Shown here: piece after piece, positions 32,849 to 42,023 of the stretch
How the letters are laid out: each line of letters opens with the position of its first letter
How positions within the stretch are numbered: the stretch's first letter is position 1
Source of the DNA: CAXBCP01 sp963977005
GTDB taxonomy: Bacteria > Pseudomonadota > Alphaproteobacteria > MPNO01 > UBA830
Assembly (NCBI GenBank): GCA_963977005.1
Contig: CAXBMQ010000004.1
Coordinates: 62,001 to 126,000 of the forward strand
Direction: 5' to 3'
Length of the DNA stretch: 64,000 nucleotides
Made by a program: the position numbers and the translations under genes
The notes under the pieces: generated by a model
The model's database searches: none
The model's input: only the letters and a program-made list of their open reading frames with translations
Told to the model about the DNA's origin: nothing

Positions 32849-34174
32849 GTGGCCGAAGATTTCAAGGCACTGATAGAACGGGCGGCGATGCATCAACAGG
32901 CCGGCCGGGCGAGGGATGCCGAACGTGCCTATCGTGCGGCGCTTGATCTGGACCCTGCCGCGCCGGGCGTGTTGCACAATCTCGGTGCGCTTGTTGCCGG
33001 ACGCGGCGATCCGGCGGCCGCCCTGGTGCTTTTCGACAGGCTGCTGGCAGCCGAGCCGCACTATGCGTCGGCGCATTTTAACCGTGCGAACGCCCTTCGG
33101 GCACTGGACCGGCCGGCGGAAGCCATACAGGCGTTTCGGTGCGTAACTGCCCTGGAGCCGGATCATCACGATGCCCACCGGGCGCTGGGCTTTTTGTGGC
33201 TGGCGGCGGGGGATCGCGACCGGTCGCTTGACCATTTCGCGCGGACCTACGACCTGCGCCGCGGGGAGGACCGGAACGGTATGGCCAACCGGTCTCTCCA
33301 TATGGCGACACGGTCCAAGCTGCAGCACGACGCGGACCTGTTCCGGCATCTGCCGCCGAGGGCACGCGACGGGAGGCGGTTCGAAACGCTGGCACGGCTA
33401 TACGAGAGTGTCGCAGCGGAGATCGCGGATGCACCGGTCGCGTTGTCGGAAAGCCAGCTCGAAACCCTGGGGCCGGACTATAACGGTCCGATCCATCTAC
33501 GGGATGCGCCGGAAATTTTCAGCGGCGCGGTGAACAGCGAGATCGACGCCACAGGGATTACGCGGATGTACCGCGATTCCGGACCGGGGGTGGCCTGGTT
33601 CGACAACCTGCTGACCCCCAGGGCCTTGTCATTATTGCAGCGGTTTCTGTGCGAGAGCACGATCTGGCATGATTTTTCCCATATCGGCGGATTCGTCGCT
33701 GCGTATCTCGAAGACGGGCTTGCTTGTCCGCTGGTGCTGCAGATCGCCGATGAATTCCGGTCTGCCCTGCCCGGGTTGCTCGGGCCGCATCCGTTGACGC
33801 AGGCCTGGGCGTTCAAGGGGTTGCGGGGCGACAGGCCGATCGACGTTCATGCCGACGATGCGGCGATCAGCCTGAATTTCTGGGTCACACCCGACGGTGC
33901 GAACCGTAATCCGGATACCGGCGGTCTTGTCGTCTATCGCGAGCCGCCGCCGCCGGACTGGCCGATCGTCGATTACGATGCGGACCGGGCGCGAATCCAT
34001 GCCTTCCTGGAGAATTCCGGCGAATCGGCGGTGACGGTTCCCTATCGGGAAAACCGGGCCGTTCTGTTCGATTCCCGCCTGTTTCACGGCTCCGACGCCC
34101 CTGATTTCGCGCCGGGCTACGAAAATCATCGAATCAATATTACAATGTTGTTCGGGACGCCGCCAAATTTGTAA
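32849..34174 (+). CDS. TPR-repeat protein fused to a 2-oxoglutarate/Fe(II)-oxygenase-like domain
   Basis: The 441 residues start with about three TPR repeats (residues 1-120; DAERAYRAALDLDP, AAALVLFDRLLAAEP, AEAIQAFRCVTALEP). The C-terminal half looks like a double-stranded beta-helix dioxygenase: HxD in IDVHADDAAISLNFWVT, a distal His in FDSRLFHGSDA and a basic residue in HRINITM. It may hydroxylate a protein bound by the TPRs. The start is GTG at 32849, one base after the XRE stop, so co-translation is likely. The stop lies within a palindrome. Confidence 0.82.
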   Translation: MAEDFKALIERAAMHQQAGRARDAERAYRAALDLDPAAPGVLHNLGALVAGRGDPAAALVLFDRLLAAEPHYASAHFNRANALRALDRPAEAIQAFRCVTALEPDHHDAHRALGFLWLAAGDRDRSLDHFARTYDLRRGEDRNGMANRSLHMATRSKLQHDADLFRHLPPRARDGRRFETLARLYESVAAEIADAPVALSESQLETLGPDYNGPIHLRDAPEIFSGAVNSEIDATGITRMYRDSGPGVAWFDNLLTPRALSLLQRFLCESTIWHDFSHIGGFVAAYLEDGLACPLVLQIADEFRSALPGLLGPHPLTQAWAFKGLRGDRPIDVHADDAAISLNFWVTPDGANRNPDTGGLVVYREPPPPDWPIVDYDADRARIHAFLENSGESAVTVPYRENRAVLFDSRLFHGSDAPDFAPGYENHRINITMLFGTPPNL

Positions 34175-34183
34175 CAAATTTGG
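34163..34183. promoter_or_regulatory. perfect 21-bp palindrome in front of the PyrK-like operon
   Basis: Arms CCAAATTTGT and ACAAATTTGG surround a single A. The palindrome includes the stop codon of the TPR-oxygenase gene and lies 73-93 bases before the PyrK-like start. With no loop and no T-run it is operator-like rather than a terminator. Confidence 0.55.
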
Positions 34184-34255
34184 AACAGGTCTTTATTTTG
34201 GCACAATGAGCGTCTATAAAACCTCCTACCGAATGATCGAATAGAAGCGAACCCC

Positions 34256-35128
34256 ATGAACGATCTTGCACCGGACAGAAAATATACCAATGCCGCAATT
34301 CCCGTCGGCGGCGTCGATCCCCACCCGGACAAGCCGACGGGTGAATTCATCACCGACGTCGTCTCGAACGACTGGGTGAACGATGAGTACAAGCTGCTGG
34401 TCGTTCGGGCGGCCGAACGGGCACTCACGGCCTATGCCGGCCAGTTCTATCATCTGTTGTGCCCGTCACCCGACGGTGCCGAGGTCTGGATGCGCCGGCC
34501 GATGAGTATCTACAAGGTAGACGTGGCGGCCGGTTGCCTCGAATTTCTCTATAAATGCGAGGGCCGGGGAACCCAGGGCATGGCGACGCTCGAAGCGGGC
34601 GATACGTTCAATATTGCCGGTCCGCTCGGGATCGGTTTTTCGCTCGACCCGGCATGGAAGAATATCGTCGTGCTGGGGCGCGGCGTCGGACTGGCGACAC
34701 TGGCACCGCTGTCACAGCTCGCGGCCGAGAAGGGCGTGGGCGTTACCGCGATCCTCAGTGCCCGCAAGTCGGATCTCGTCATGTCGCAGGACCTGTTTCA
34801 GGAACTGGGCGCGACGACCATCACCGTTGTCGATGAGGACGGCTCCAGCGCGGTCGAGAATGTCGAGGACATCCTCGAAAAACTGATCGCCGACGGCAAG
34901 GCGGATGCGTTCTTTACCTGCGGGTCGAGCCGTCTGCTCAAACTGATGCAGAACCTCGGCAAAAAACACGACGTGCCCGGTCAGGTCGCGATGGAGCAGA
35001 TCATGGTCTGCGGTATCGGCGCCTGCTACGTGTGCATGCGAACATTCGAGATTAACGGTGAAAAGACCCTGAAACGCGTGTGTCGCGAAGGGCCGGTTTT
35101 CAACATGCAGGAGGCAGTGGGATGGTAG
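34256..35128 (+). CDS. PyrK-like FAD/[2Fe-2S] electron-transfer subunit
   Basis: This 290-residue reductase has an FAD-binding beta-barrel with MRRPMSIYKVD, a nucleotide-binding LGRGVGLATLAPLS segment and a C-terminal 2Fe-2S motif CGIGACYVC ... VCREGPVF. This is the architecture of the PyrK subunit that feeds NAD(P)H electrons to class 1B dihydroorotate dehydrogenase. It overlaps the next gene by seven bases. Because the partner has lost orotate-binding residues and the next genes encode an acyl-CoA synthetase and an oxidoreductase, the pair probably serves a catabolic reduction or oxidation. No pyrK symbol is given for that reason. Confidence 0.88.
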   Translation: MNDLAPDRKYTNAAIPVGGVDPHPDKPTGEFITDVVSNDWVNDEYKLLVVRAAERALTAYAGQFYHLLCPSPDGAEVWMRRPMSIYKVDVAAGCLEFLYKCEGRGTQGMATLEAGDTFNIAGPLGIGFSLDPAWKNIVVLGRGVGLATLAPLSQLAAEKGVGVTAILSARKSDLVMSQDLFQELGATTITVVDEDGSSAVENVEDILEKLIADGKADAFFTCGSSRLLKLMQNLGKKHDVPGQVAMEQIMVCGIGACYVCMRTFEINGEKTLKRVCREGPVFNMQEAVGW

Positions 35129-36069
35129 ATCTTTCGGTAAAAATCGGCGACCTGACGTTCCAGAATCCGATCCAGCCCGCCTCCGGCGCGTTTTCCTGGG
35201 AATATAACGAAGTTATCGATCTCAACCGCCTCGGCGCCCTGGTCGCGAAGACGATCTGCCGGGAGCCGCGTCTCGGCAACCCGACACCCCGGATGGCCGA
35301 GACGGAGGCCGGTATCATCCAGTCCATCGGCCTGCCGGGAAAGGGTATCGATTATTTCCTGGAAAATATCGTCCCCGAATACGCGAAGTTCGAACCGCCG
35401 CTGGTGGTCAGCGTGTCGTCGGAATCGGCGGAGGATTTCGCGGCACTTGCGCGCGAACTGAGCGTCCCCGATGTCGACGTGATCGAGTGCAATATTTCCT
35501 GTCCGACCCGTAATTCGACCGGCGGTAATTTCGCGATGCAGGAAGACCACACCAAGATGGTGATGGAAGGAATACGCGCCGCGACCGACAAGCCGGTCTG
35601 GGCCAAGCTGTCGCCCAATGCGGGCGACCTTGTTTCGGTTGCACTGGCGGCGGAAGAAGCGGGCGCAGATGCGCTGGTAATCGCCAACACGTTCCTGTCG
35701 CTCAAAATCCGCACGGATAATTTCCGCCCCGCGCTTGGCAACAAGTTCGGCGGCATGGTGTCTCCGGCGCTGAAGCCGATCGTGCTGCGCATGGTCTATC
35801 AGGTTGCCAAGGAGGTGAACATTCCGGTCATCGGCGTCGGCGGCGTGACAAAGGCCGAAGATGTCGTCGAATATATGCTGGCGGGGGCGCATGCGGTCGG
35901 TATCGGCTATGCGGGATTCCGTAACCCGACGGCGCTGACGACCATTATCGACGATCTCGAAGCCTGGTGCGACGAACGCGGGATCGAAAAAGTCACGGAC
36001 CTGATCGGTGCGGTCAAGGATGACGACATGGAAATGGATCCGCTGGTCGCTGCCTCGCACGGGGTCTGA
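35122..36069 (+). CDS. dihydroorotate-dehydrogenase-like flavoenzyme, altered active site
   Basis: The 315 residues form a class 1 dihydroorotate dehydrogenase-type FMN barrel: Lys43 in AKTICREPR, ECNISCPT with Cys127, VIANTFLS, GGMVSPALKP and VIGVGGVTKAEDV. By memory of the Lactococcus enzyme, orotate is held by Asn67 and Asn132 in NSMGLPN and NLSCPN; here those are Gln67 (QSIGLPG) and Thr129. The FMN lysine and catalytic-type cysteine remain. So it is probably a flavin oxidoreductase for another substrate. The start at 35122 follows GCAGGAGGCAG and overlaps the PyrK-like gene. Confidence 0.88.
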   Translation: MVDLSVKIGDLTFQNPIQPASGAFSWEYNEVIDLNRLGALVAKTICREPRLGNPTPRMAETEAGIIQSIGLPGKGIDYFLENIVPEYAKFEPPLVVSVSSESAEDFAALARELSVPDVDVIECNISCPTRNSTGGNFAMQEDHTKMVMEGIRAATDKPVWAKLSPNAGDLVSVALAAEEAGADALVIANTFLSLKIRTDNFRPALGNKFGGMVSPALKPIVLRMVYQVAKEVNIPVIGVGGVTKAEDVVEYMLAGAHAVGIGYAGFRNPTALTTIIDDLEAWCDERGIEKVTDLIGAVKDDDMEMDPLVAASHGV

Positions 36070-36075
36070 ATAACC

Positions 36076-37728
36076 ATGGGGATGACCCCGACACTGCCGC
36101 CGGACGAGACGGCGCGGGAGGCTTATTACCGCTCCGGCGCCTGGGGGTCGCAGACGATTTACGATATCGTTTGCGCCCAAAAGGCGGTTCGGCCCGACGC
36201 ACCTGCAATCACCGACAGTCACCGGACATATACATGGCGCGATCTGGTCGATGCGGTGGATACCTTTGCAGCGGACCTTGCCGGGCGCGGTCTTGTCCAG
36301 GGAGATACGATCTTCGTCGGCGCGCCCAACAGGATCGAAACCGTGATCGCGCTGCTGGCCGCGTCCCGGGATGGGTTTGTCTGTTGTCCGTCACCACATC
36401 GGAATCATACCGTCGCCGAAATCGCCGCGATGTGCGAACGCGCCGCCTGCGCCGCCTATATCCACTATCCCGGTCACGGAGCCGACGCACAGGGCGATGA
36501 AATTCCCGACCTGATCCGTAAACTTTCCTCGTTGCGATGTATTTACGAACTATCGCCGGACAGCGCGGCGGTGCCGTTCGGCGGAAGGCTCGAAGCCGGC
36601 CCCCGGGACGCCGTCGCGCCGGCTGGCAATCCGGACCTGGTTACCTATCTTGCCTTCACATCCGGTTCGACCGGCGCGCCCAAGGGCGTGATGCACAGCG
36701 ACAACTCGCAACTTGTGGCGGCGCGGGGCATCGCCGGCGCATGGGGGTTCGGTAACGATACGGTGACCTTGTCGCTCAGCCCGTTCAGCCATAACCTGGG
36801 CTGCGGAACGCTATGGACGTCCCTTGTCTGCGGCGGTGAGTTCGTCTTGCATGACTGGCCGCGTGGTGAAAGCCTGCTCGATCATATCGAGGAAGCTGGC
36901 GTCGATTATCTCGTCGGCGTGCCGACCCATGCGATGGACCTGCTGGCCGAACTGAAGGCACGCGGGCTAAGTACCTACAATCGGCTCAGCAGCTTCCGTG
37001 TCTCTGCGGCGGCGTGTCCCGAACACGTGGCGGCGGAGCTCTACGATTACGGTATTCCCGTTCAGAAGGGCTACGGCATGACCGAGACAAATGGTCATCA
37101 ATACGGAAAGCCGGGAGATTCACGCGACCTGGTCGTCGGCACGTCGGGCGTGTGCTGTCCGGGGTACGAGCTGCGGATTTTCGATGCGAACGATCCGGAT
37201 CGGGAAGCGCCACCCGGTGAGTCCGGGCTGGTCGGCGGCAAGGGCGCGTCTCTGATGCTCGGCTATTTCAACGATCGCAAGGCCGGCCAGGACTGCATCA
37301 ACGCGGCCGGCTGGTTTCTGACCGGCGATCTCGGCACGATCGACGCCAACGGCTACCTGCGCCTGACGGGCCGCAAGAAGGAACTGATCGTGCGTGGCGG
37401 TCACAATATCAATCCCAACCTGCTTGAAGACCTGGCCTTGCGGCATCCGGCGGTCGATCTTGTCGCTGCAATCCCCGTGCCCGATGAAAGACTTGGCGAA
37501 CGCGCCTGTCTTGCGGTGATGTTCGAAAACGGACAGTCGGCGTCGGCTGGCGAAATTCTTTCGCATCTCGCCGATGAAGGGCTGTCGCGCTACGACATGC
37601 CGGAATTCTGGCTGCCGCTCTCCGACATACCCCTGATGCCGAACGGCAAGATGGAAAAACGGGAAATCATCCGGCGTATCGATGAAGGGGTGTTGACGCC
37701 GGAACCAATTACACCCGGAGGAAACTGA
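36076..37728 (+). CDS. acyl-CoA synthetase (AMP-binding family)
   Basis: This is a 550-residue class I adenylate-forming enzyme. Core motifs are the P-loop FTSGSTGAPKGVMHS, GYGMTETNG, FLTGDLGTID and LTGRKKELIVRGGHNI, with the C-terminal lysine region LMPNGKMEKREI. It activates a carboxylic acid as its CoA thioester; the acid cannot be named. It starts six bases after the DHOD-like stop and overlaps the following oxidoreductase gene by one base, so the operon probably works on a CoA-activated or soon-to-be-activated acid. Confidence 0.92.
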   Translation: MGMTPTLPPDETAREAYYRSGAWGSQTIYDIVCAQKAVRPDAPAITDSHRTYTWRDLVDAVDTFAADLAGRGLVQGDTIFVGAPNRIETVIALLAASRDGFVCCPSPHRNHTVAEIAAMCERAACAAYIHYPGHGADAQGDEIPDLIRKLSSLRCIYELSPDSAAVPFGGRLEAGPRDAVAPAGNPDLVTYLAFTSGSTGAPKGVMHSDNSQLVAARGIAGAWGFGNDTVTLSLSPFSHNLGCGTLWTSLVCGGEFVLHDWPRGESLLDHIEEAGVDYLVGVPTHAMDLLAELKARGLSTYNRLSSFRVSAAACPEHVAAELYDYGIPVQKGYGMTETNGHQYGKPGDSRDLVVGTSGVCCPGYELRIFDANDPDREAPPGESGLVGGKGASLMLGYFNDRKAGQDCINAAGWFLTGDLGTIDANGYLRLTGRKKELIVRGGHNINPNLLEDLALRHPAVDLVAAIPVPDERLGERACLAVMFENGQSASAGEILSHLADEGLSRYDMPEFWLPLSDIPLMPNGKMEKREIIRRIDEGVLTPEPITPGGN

Positions 37729-38720
37729 TGCGCGCAGTCGTGCTCGACGAATATGGCTCGCTCGACAATCTCTCGCTGACGGATTTCGCCGATCCTGTCC
37801 CCGGACCCGAAGACGTCATCGTCGATGTTCGCGCGACGGCCGTCAATTACGTCGACCTGGTGATGATCAGCGGCAAATACCAGTTCAGGCCCGATGTGCC
37901 GTTCGTACCCGGGAAAGGCCCCGCGGGGATCGTGAAATCGGTGGGTGCGGATGTCACGGCGTTCGCGCCGGGCGACCGGGTGCTGGCGATGGCGGAGCAG
38001 GGTGGCTACGCGTCCCTCACGCCGATCCACCAAAACAACTGCTACCACCTGCCCGATAAAATGTCGTTCGTCGATGCAGCCTCGATGGCGCTGGTCTACG
38101 ATACCGCGTGGTTTTCGCTGGTCGAGCGCGGCTGCTTCGCAGAGGGCGAGACGGTTCTGGTCCTTGGCGCTTCCGGCGGGGTTGGGCTGGCCGCCCTTCA
38201 GTTGGTGCGGGCAATGGGCGGTCACGCCCTCGCAGGTATCGCCAACCCGGCGAAGGCCGATCTGGTGCGGGATGCGGGCGCCGAGGCGGTGATCGATCTC
38301 GCCGCCGACAACCTGCGCGATTCCCTGCGCGATCAGGTGTTTGCGGTGACGGACGGACGTGGGGCAGATGTCGTCATCGACCCGCTGGGCGACGATATAT
38401 TCGATGCCGCACTGCGGGCGGTGGCTTGGCGCGGGCGTATGGTCGTCATCGGTTTTGCCGCGGGTCGGATACCCTCGTTGAAAGCCAACTATCTGCTGGT
38501 CAAGAACATCGATGTCGGTGGGTTACAGATCAGCGACTATCGCCGCCGTCGCCCCGATCTGACGGCCAGGTGTTTCGCAGAGGTATTTGCGCTTTACGAG
38601 GCCGGGAAAATTTCGGCCCTGCCGACGGTGGTCCGTCCCATAGAGGATTTCCGCCGTGCCCTGCAGGATGTGCAGGACCGGAATATCCGCGGCCGGATCG
38701 TGCTGACACAGGGCGGATAG
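37728..38720 (+). CDS. NADPH:quinone-oxidoreductase-like MDR protein
   Basis: This 330-residue medium-chain reductase of the quinone/crotonyl-CoA reductase type starts with MRAVVLDEYGSLDNLS and has VPGKGPAGIV, ERGCFAEGETVLVLGASGG followed by the helix VGLAALQLV, and a final RGRIVLTQGG. No structural or catalytic zinc ligands are visible. Related enzymes reduce enoyl-CoA or activated alkenes. It is translationally coupled to the acyl-CoA synthetase (TGATG overlap), the last gene of the PyrK-like operon. Confidence 0.9.
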   Translation: MRAVVLDEYGSLDNLSLTDFADPVPGPEDVIVDVRATAVNYVDLVMISGKYQFRPDVPFVPGKGPAGIVKSVGADVTAFAPGDRVLAMAEQGGYASLTPIHQNNCYHLPDKMSFVDAASMALVYDTAWFSLVERGCFAEGETVLVLGASGGVGLAALQLVRAMGGHALAGIANPAKADLVRDAGAEAVIDLAADNLRDSLRDQVFAVTDGRGADVVIDPLGDDIFDAALRAVAWRGRMVVIGFAAGRIPSLKANYLLVKNIDVGGLQISDYRRRRPDLTARCFAEVFALYEAGKISALPTVVRPIEDFRRALQDVQDRNIRGRIVLTQGG

Positions 38721-38743
38721 CAAACACACCGGGCATCGTTTTA

Positions 38744-39598
38744 TCAGGTGTCGTCGTCGGCCCAGTAGCCTTCGCGCATGCGTTCGCCGATGTCGCAGCC
38801 CTTCTCATAGGTGTAGCCGTTGGGGGCGGGGCGCACGTTTTGTGGCGGGGCGATCTGGGCCCGGATGAACCCTGCATTCCTGAAAATCTTCGGGCGCACA
38901 GGCTGCAGTCCTGCGATTTCCAGAACCAGTTTTTTACGAATCGCGCGGGCAAAATCCTTGAAGTCGCGGGCCACGACGAGGAATGCCCCGGGTCCGCCGA
39001 TCACGCAGCCGCGGTAATAGTTATCGAGATCGGGGAGATTATAGCGGCTGAACGTATTGCTGCTGTCATTGATGATCGGCAGGCCGTTGATCGTGATCCG
39101 TTTGGCGGTCGTTTCGTCCCGGACCCTGTCGACATAGCGCCCGAAATTGTTCGGCCCGTCGCCGGAAACGTCGATCACCCGCCGGGTGCCTTCGATGTCG
39201 TTGCTGTCGATCAGGTCCGCAGCCTGCTCTAGCGCATCGCTGATCGATGTGCGTCGACCGAAGGTGAGTTCCGCTTTGAGCAATGCGTCGGCAAATCCGT
39301 AGGCGCTCTCCCGGTCGCGAATGATGCGCCAGTCGATCAGCAGTTTGTTCCAGTCGCGGCTTGAATAGTCGATATATGCGACGGCAATACGCCGGAGCAC
39401 GCCTGACCGGATCGCATCGATCACCTGCTTGCTGCGAAATGCCGCGGCGATTCCTTCGCGCTGGAGCCGGGCTTCGTCACTGTCGATGCTGCGGGAGACG
39501 TCGGTGGCAATAACCAGTTCCAGATCGACGTATTCCCGGGCAGACACGACCGGCGTGGACAGAAGAAACGCGGCACAGACGACAATCCAGCTTTTCAT
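38744..39598 (-). CDS. DUF1194 family secreted protein (VWA-like)
   Basis: The 284 residues begin with a signal peptide (MKSWIVVCAAFLLSTPVVSA), then a von Willebrand A-like fold typical of DUF1194: DLELVIATDVSRSID (a DxSxS MIDAS-like motif), VIDVSGDGPNNFG and INGLPIIND. Function is unknown; the family is common in alphaproteobacteria. The start at 39598 follows GAAGGGGAC. It is a lone gene convergent with the operon to its left and divergent from a sensor kinase. Confidence 0.88.
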   Translation of the reverse strand: MKSWIVVCAAFLLSTPVVSAREYVDLELVIATDVSRSIDSDEARLQREGIAAAFRSKQVIDAIRSGVLRRIAVAYIDYSSRDWNKLLIDWRIIRDRESAYGFADALLKAELTFGRRTSISDALEQAADLIDSNDIEGTRRVIDVSGDGPNNFGRYVDRVRDETTAKRITINGLPIINDSSNTFSRYNLPDLDNYYRGCVIGGPGAFLVVARDFKDFARAIRKKLVLEIAGLQPVRPKIFRNAGFIRAQIAPPQNVRPAPNGYTYEKGCDIGERMREGYWADDDT

Positions 39599-39777
39599 CT
39601 TTTGTCCCCTTCGGACGGTGAACCCTTGCATCCACACGAATTCTAGGCACCGAATCGGGCGCTGCACAACCGGAACGCCCGTTACGCCGTCCAGCCGTGA
39701 ATCGTTAACTAATTTTTGCGACAGTGAGGATTGGCGCAGAGAACCGTGGATTCGGACGGTTTGGTCCAGTGGTAAAG

Positions 39778-41304
39778 ATGAATATTCCGACCGATATCAG
39801 TATTGAGAAGGCAGAAACCGGCGCTCCGGCGGAGGGCGAACCATGGCGGCGGAAGACCGAATCCGAACCCGATGAAGTGCTCCGCGTCGCGGGACTGCCA
39901 CAGCGGCGGTTTCGTACACTGCAGACAAGTTTTCTGACCGCGACGCTTTCCTCGGTGATCGTCATAATCTTCGCGTTCTTCGCTTATCTCGAGACGAGCC
40001 AGTATCGACGCGATGCAGCGCTGATCGACCGGAAACTGACCGATATGCTCGATACCGGTAGCATTCTGCTGGCCGACGCGACCTATCGCCGTGATGCCGA
40101 AAGCGTTTTGCTGACCCTTGCGCCGATTCTCGGAGACCCCGAAATACTCGGGATTACGGTAAGGCTCGCAGACGGCAGTGTTCTGGCCGAACATGGGCGG
40201 TCGATTTCGCAGTTCGACGACACACTGGTCCGAACACGTCCCATCACGCATCTGGTAGACGACACGCCGACGAAAATCGGCAACATCTTTGTCGGGTTGT
40301 CGCATGACCGTCTTGACGAGGAATTTAACACCAGAATGCTGCGCCATTTACTGCTTGCGGCCTTGATCCTGGGGGCGATTGTATTTTCCGTGCATCAGTC
40401 GCTCCGCATGGCGGTGATGCAGCCCATGCGACGTCTTCTGGCATCGATACAGAGCTGGCAGGTTGACGGCACGCACCACCCGGTCACCTGGACCCGCAAC
40501 GACGAGTTCGGCCAACTGATCTCGGCTTTCAACCGGATGCAGCATGATCAGCAGTTCTATCACCGGAACCTTCTTGTCGCCCGGGACAATGCGGAGGCGG
40601 CAGACCGGGCCAAGACCGCCTTTCTTGCCATTATCAGCCATGAACTGCGCACGCCGCTGAACGCGATTATCGGATTTAGCGATCTGCTCCAGCGCTCGGC
40701 TGACGGGGCGGCCACGCCTGCCCAGGCCGAGTATGTGACGCATATCGGCGATAGCGGCCGGCAATTGCTGTCTCTTATCAACGATATTCTCGATATCACC
40801 CATGCCCATGCGGGCGAGTTGACGCTGGCGGAGGTGACCTGCGATCTGCATGGTTTGGTTCAGGGTGCTGTTCGGCAGGCGGTACAGGGCAGAACCACCG
40901 GTTCTGCGTCGGTCGAAAATGCCGTTCCGGAGGATTTACCACAGTTCCATGTCGATACGACGCGTTTGGGCCGGGCGATCGAACACCTGCTCGCCAACGC
41001 GCTCGCCGCGACACCGACGGACGGAAGTGTATCTGTGTTCGCCGAACCCGACGAGGAAGGCATTTGTCTCTGTATCCGGGATACCGGCAGCGGCATTCCC
41101 GCCGACAAGTTTGCCCAGATGATGCAGCCTTTCAGCACGGGAGATGTTAACTGGCAAAATCATAGTGAGGGTGCCGGTCTTGGCCTGACCTACGCGCGGG
41201 TGGTCGCCCAGCTTCACGGCGGACGGTTCGAGATGGAGAGCACAGCGGGGGTCGGTACCTGTGTTTCCGTTTGGCTGCCGTCAACCAGGATGCGGACAGC
41301 CTGA
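39778..41304 (+). CDS. membrane sensor histidine kinase
   Basis: The 508 residues comprise a cytoplasmic N-terminal tail, a membrane helix (about 50-70), a periplasmic sensor region, a second helix (about 200-220), a HAMP-like linker, HisKA with AIISHELRTPLNAIIGFS and an HATPase domain ending GAGLGLTYARVVA. The signal is unknown, and no response regulator gene is adjacent. I chose ATG 39778; an in-frame GTG at 39724 would add 18 residues and neither has a strong ribosome binding site. It converges with the YHS-domain gene three bases past its stop. Confidence 0.88.
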   Translation: MNIPTDISIEKAETGAPAEGEPWRRKTESEPDEVLRVAGLPQRRFRTLQTSFLTATLSSVIVIIFAFFAYLETSQYRRDAALIDRKLTDMLDTGSILLADATYRRDAESVLLTLAPILGDPEILGITVRLADGSVLAEHGRSISQFDDTLVRTRPITHLVDDTPTKIGNIFVGLSHDRLDEEFNTRMLRHLLLAALILGAIVFSVHQSLRMAVMQPMRRLLASIQSWQVDGTHHPVTWTRNDEFGQLISAFNRMQHDQQFYHRNLLVARDNAEAADRAKTAFLAIISHELRTPLNAIIGFSDLLQRSADGAATPAQAEYVTHIGDSGRQLLSLINDILDITHAHAGELTLAEVTCDLHGLVQGAVRQAVQGRTTGSASVENAVPEDLPQFHVDTTRLGRAIEHLLANALAATPTDGSVSVFAEPDEEGICLCIRDTGSGIPADKFAQMMQPFSTGDVNWQNHSEGAGLGLTYARVVAQLHGGRFEMESTAGVGTCVSVWLPSTRMRTA

Positions 41305-41307
41305 CCG

Positions 41308-41784
41308 TCAGTTTTTGACGAAGACCTTTTTCCACAGTCGGTCCGCGATCGTAATATTCTCGGCCTTTGCTTTCTGCCAGACCGTACGTGTCCCGAGATT
41401 GAGCGTGAGGTATAGCCGCCCATCCACAATGTCCCAGGAGAGCGGGTCGATACGTGATGTCTGTCCGTATCGCATTCCAAACGAGCACCACCCGCCGTAG
41501 GCGGGGACGTAGCGGCCAGGGTTGGCGACGAACAACTGGCGGTGCCGGTCCGACACGAAACGATATACTGCTCCGTTATATTTCGCGGAGTGCTCGGCTT
41601 TACCCTTTGCGGGTTTGCTCATTTCGAAATAGGCCACCGGATCGTAACCCAGTATTGCAAGCCCGGTATCGTCCACGTTAACCGTGGCGGGCGCAGCGAT
41701 CGCCTGCGTTCCACCCGATATGCCGATAAGCGCTGCAAGAACCAGCGCGACGACCGACCGGCGAAAAATTTTGACTATCCACAT
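41308..41784 (-). CDS. secreted YHS-domain protein
   Basis: The 158 residues have a signal peptide (about residues 1-30, cleaved after AIAA) and a YHS-like domain: LAILGYDPVAYFEMSKPAKG, then KYNGAVYRFVSDRHRQLFVANPGRYVPAYGGWC. YHS domains are linked to metal binding, and this form is common as a small periplasmic protein. The C-terminal part contains a YLTLNLGTRTVWQ segment. It stands alone between a sensor kinase and a UbiD gene. Confidence 0.87.
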   Translation of the reverse strand: MWIVKIFRRSVVALVLAALIGISGGTQAIAAPATVNVDDTGLAILGYDPVAYFEMSKPAKGKAEHSAKYNGAVYRFVSDRHRQLFVANPGRYVPAYGGWCSFGMRYGQTSRIDPLSWDIVDGRLYLTLNLGTRTVWQKAKAENITIADRLWKKVFVKN

Positions 41785-42023
41785 ATTACTACCCTCTCGC
41801 AGCGCATATATCCGATTTAGACGCCCGCAGTCTTTCGTGTTTCTTTCAATGGACCGCTAATATTTCGGGTTAACGGGCGTTAATCATGCCCGGAGCAGCG
41901 CAATCGGCGAGGCTTGCGAAGAGGCGGCGGCCGGGTGTTGCACAAAGGCGGGCCGCGGGCCAATATCGCGCCGAGTATTGCGGGCGGACACATGTCCGGC
42001 AAATAAAAAAGGACCAGTTACCG

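Noticed and set aside
35122..36069. Annotation as housekeeping pyrD
   Set aside because: Orotate-binding asparagines are replaced and the operon is catabolic, so the housekeeping role is not assumed.
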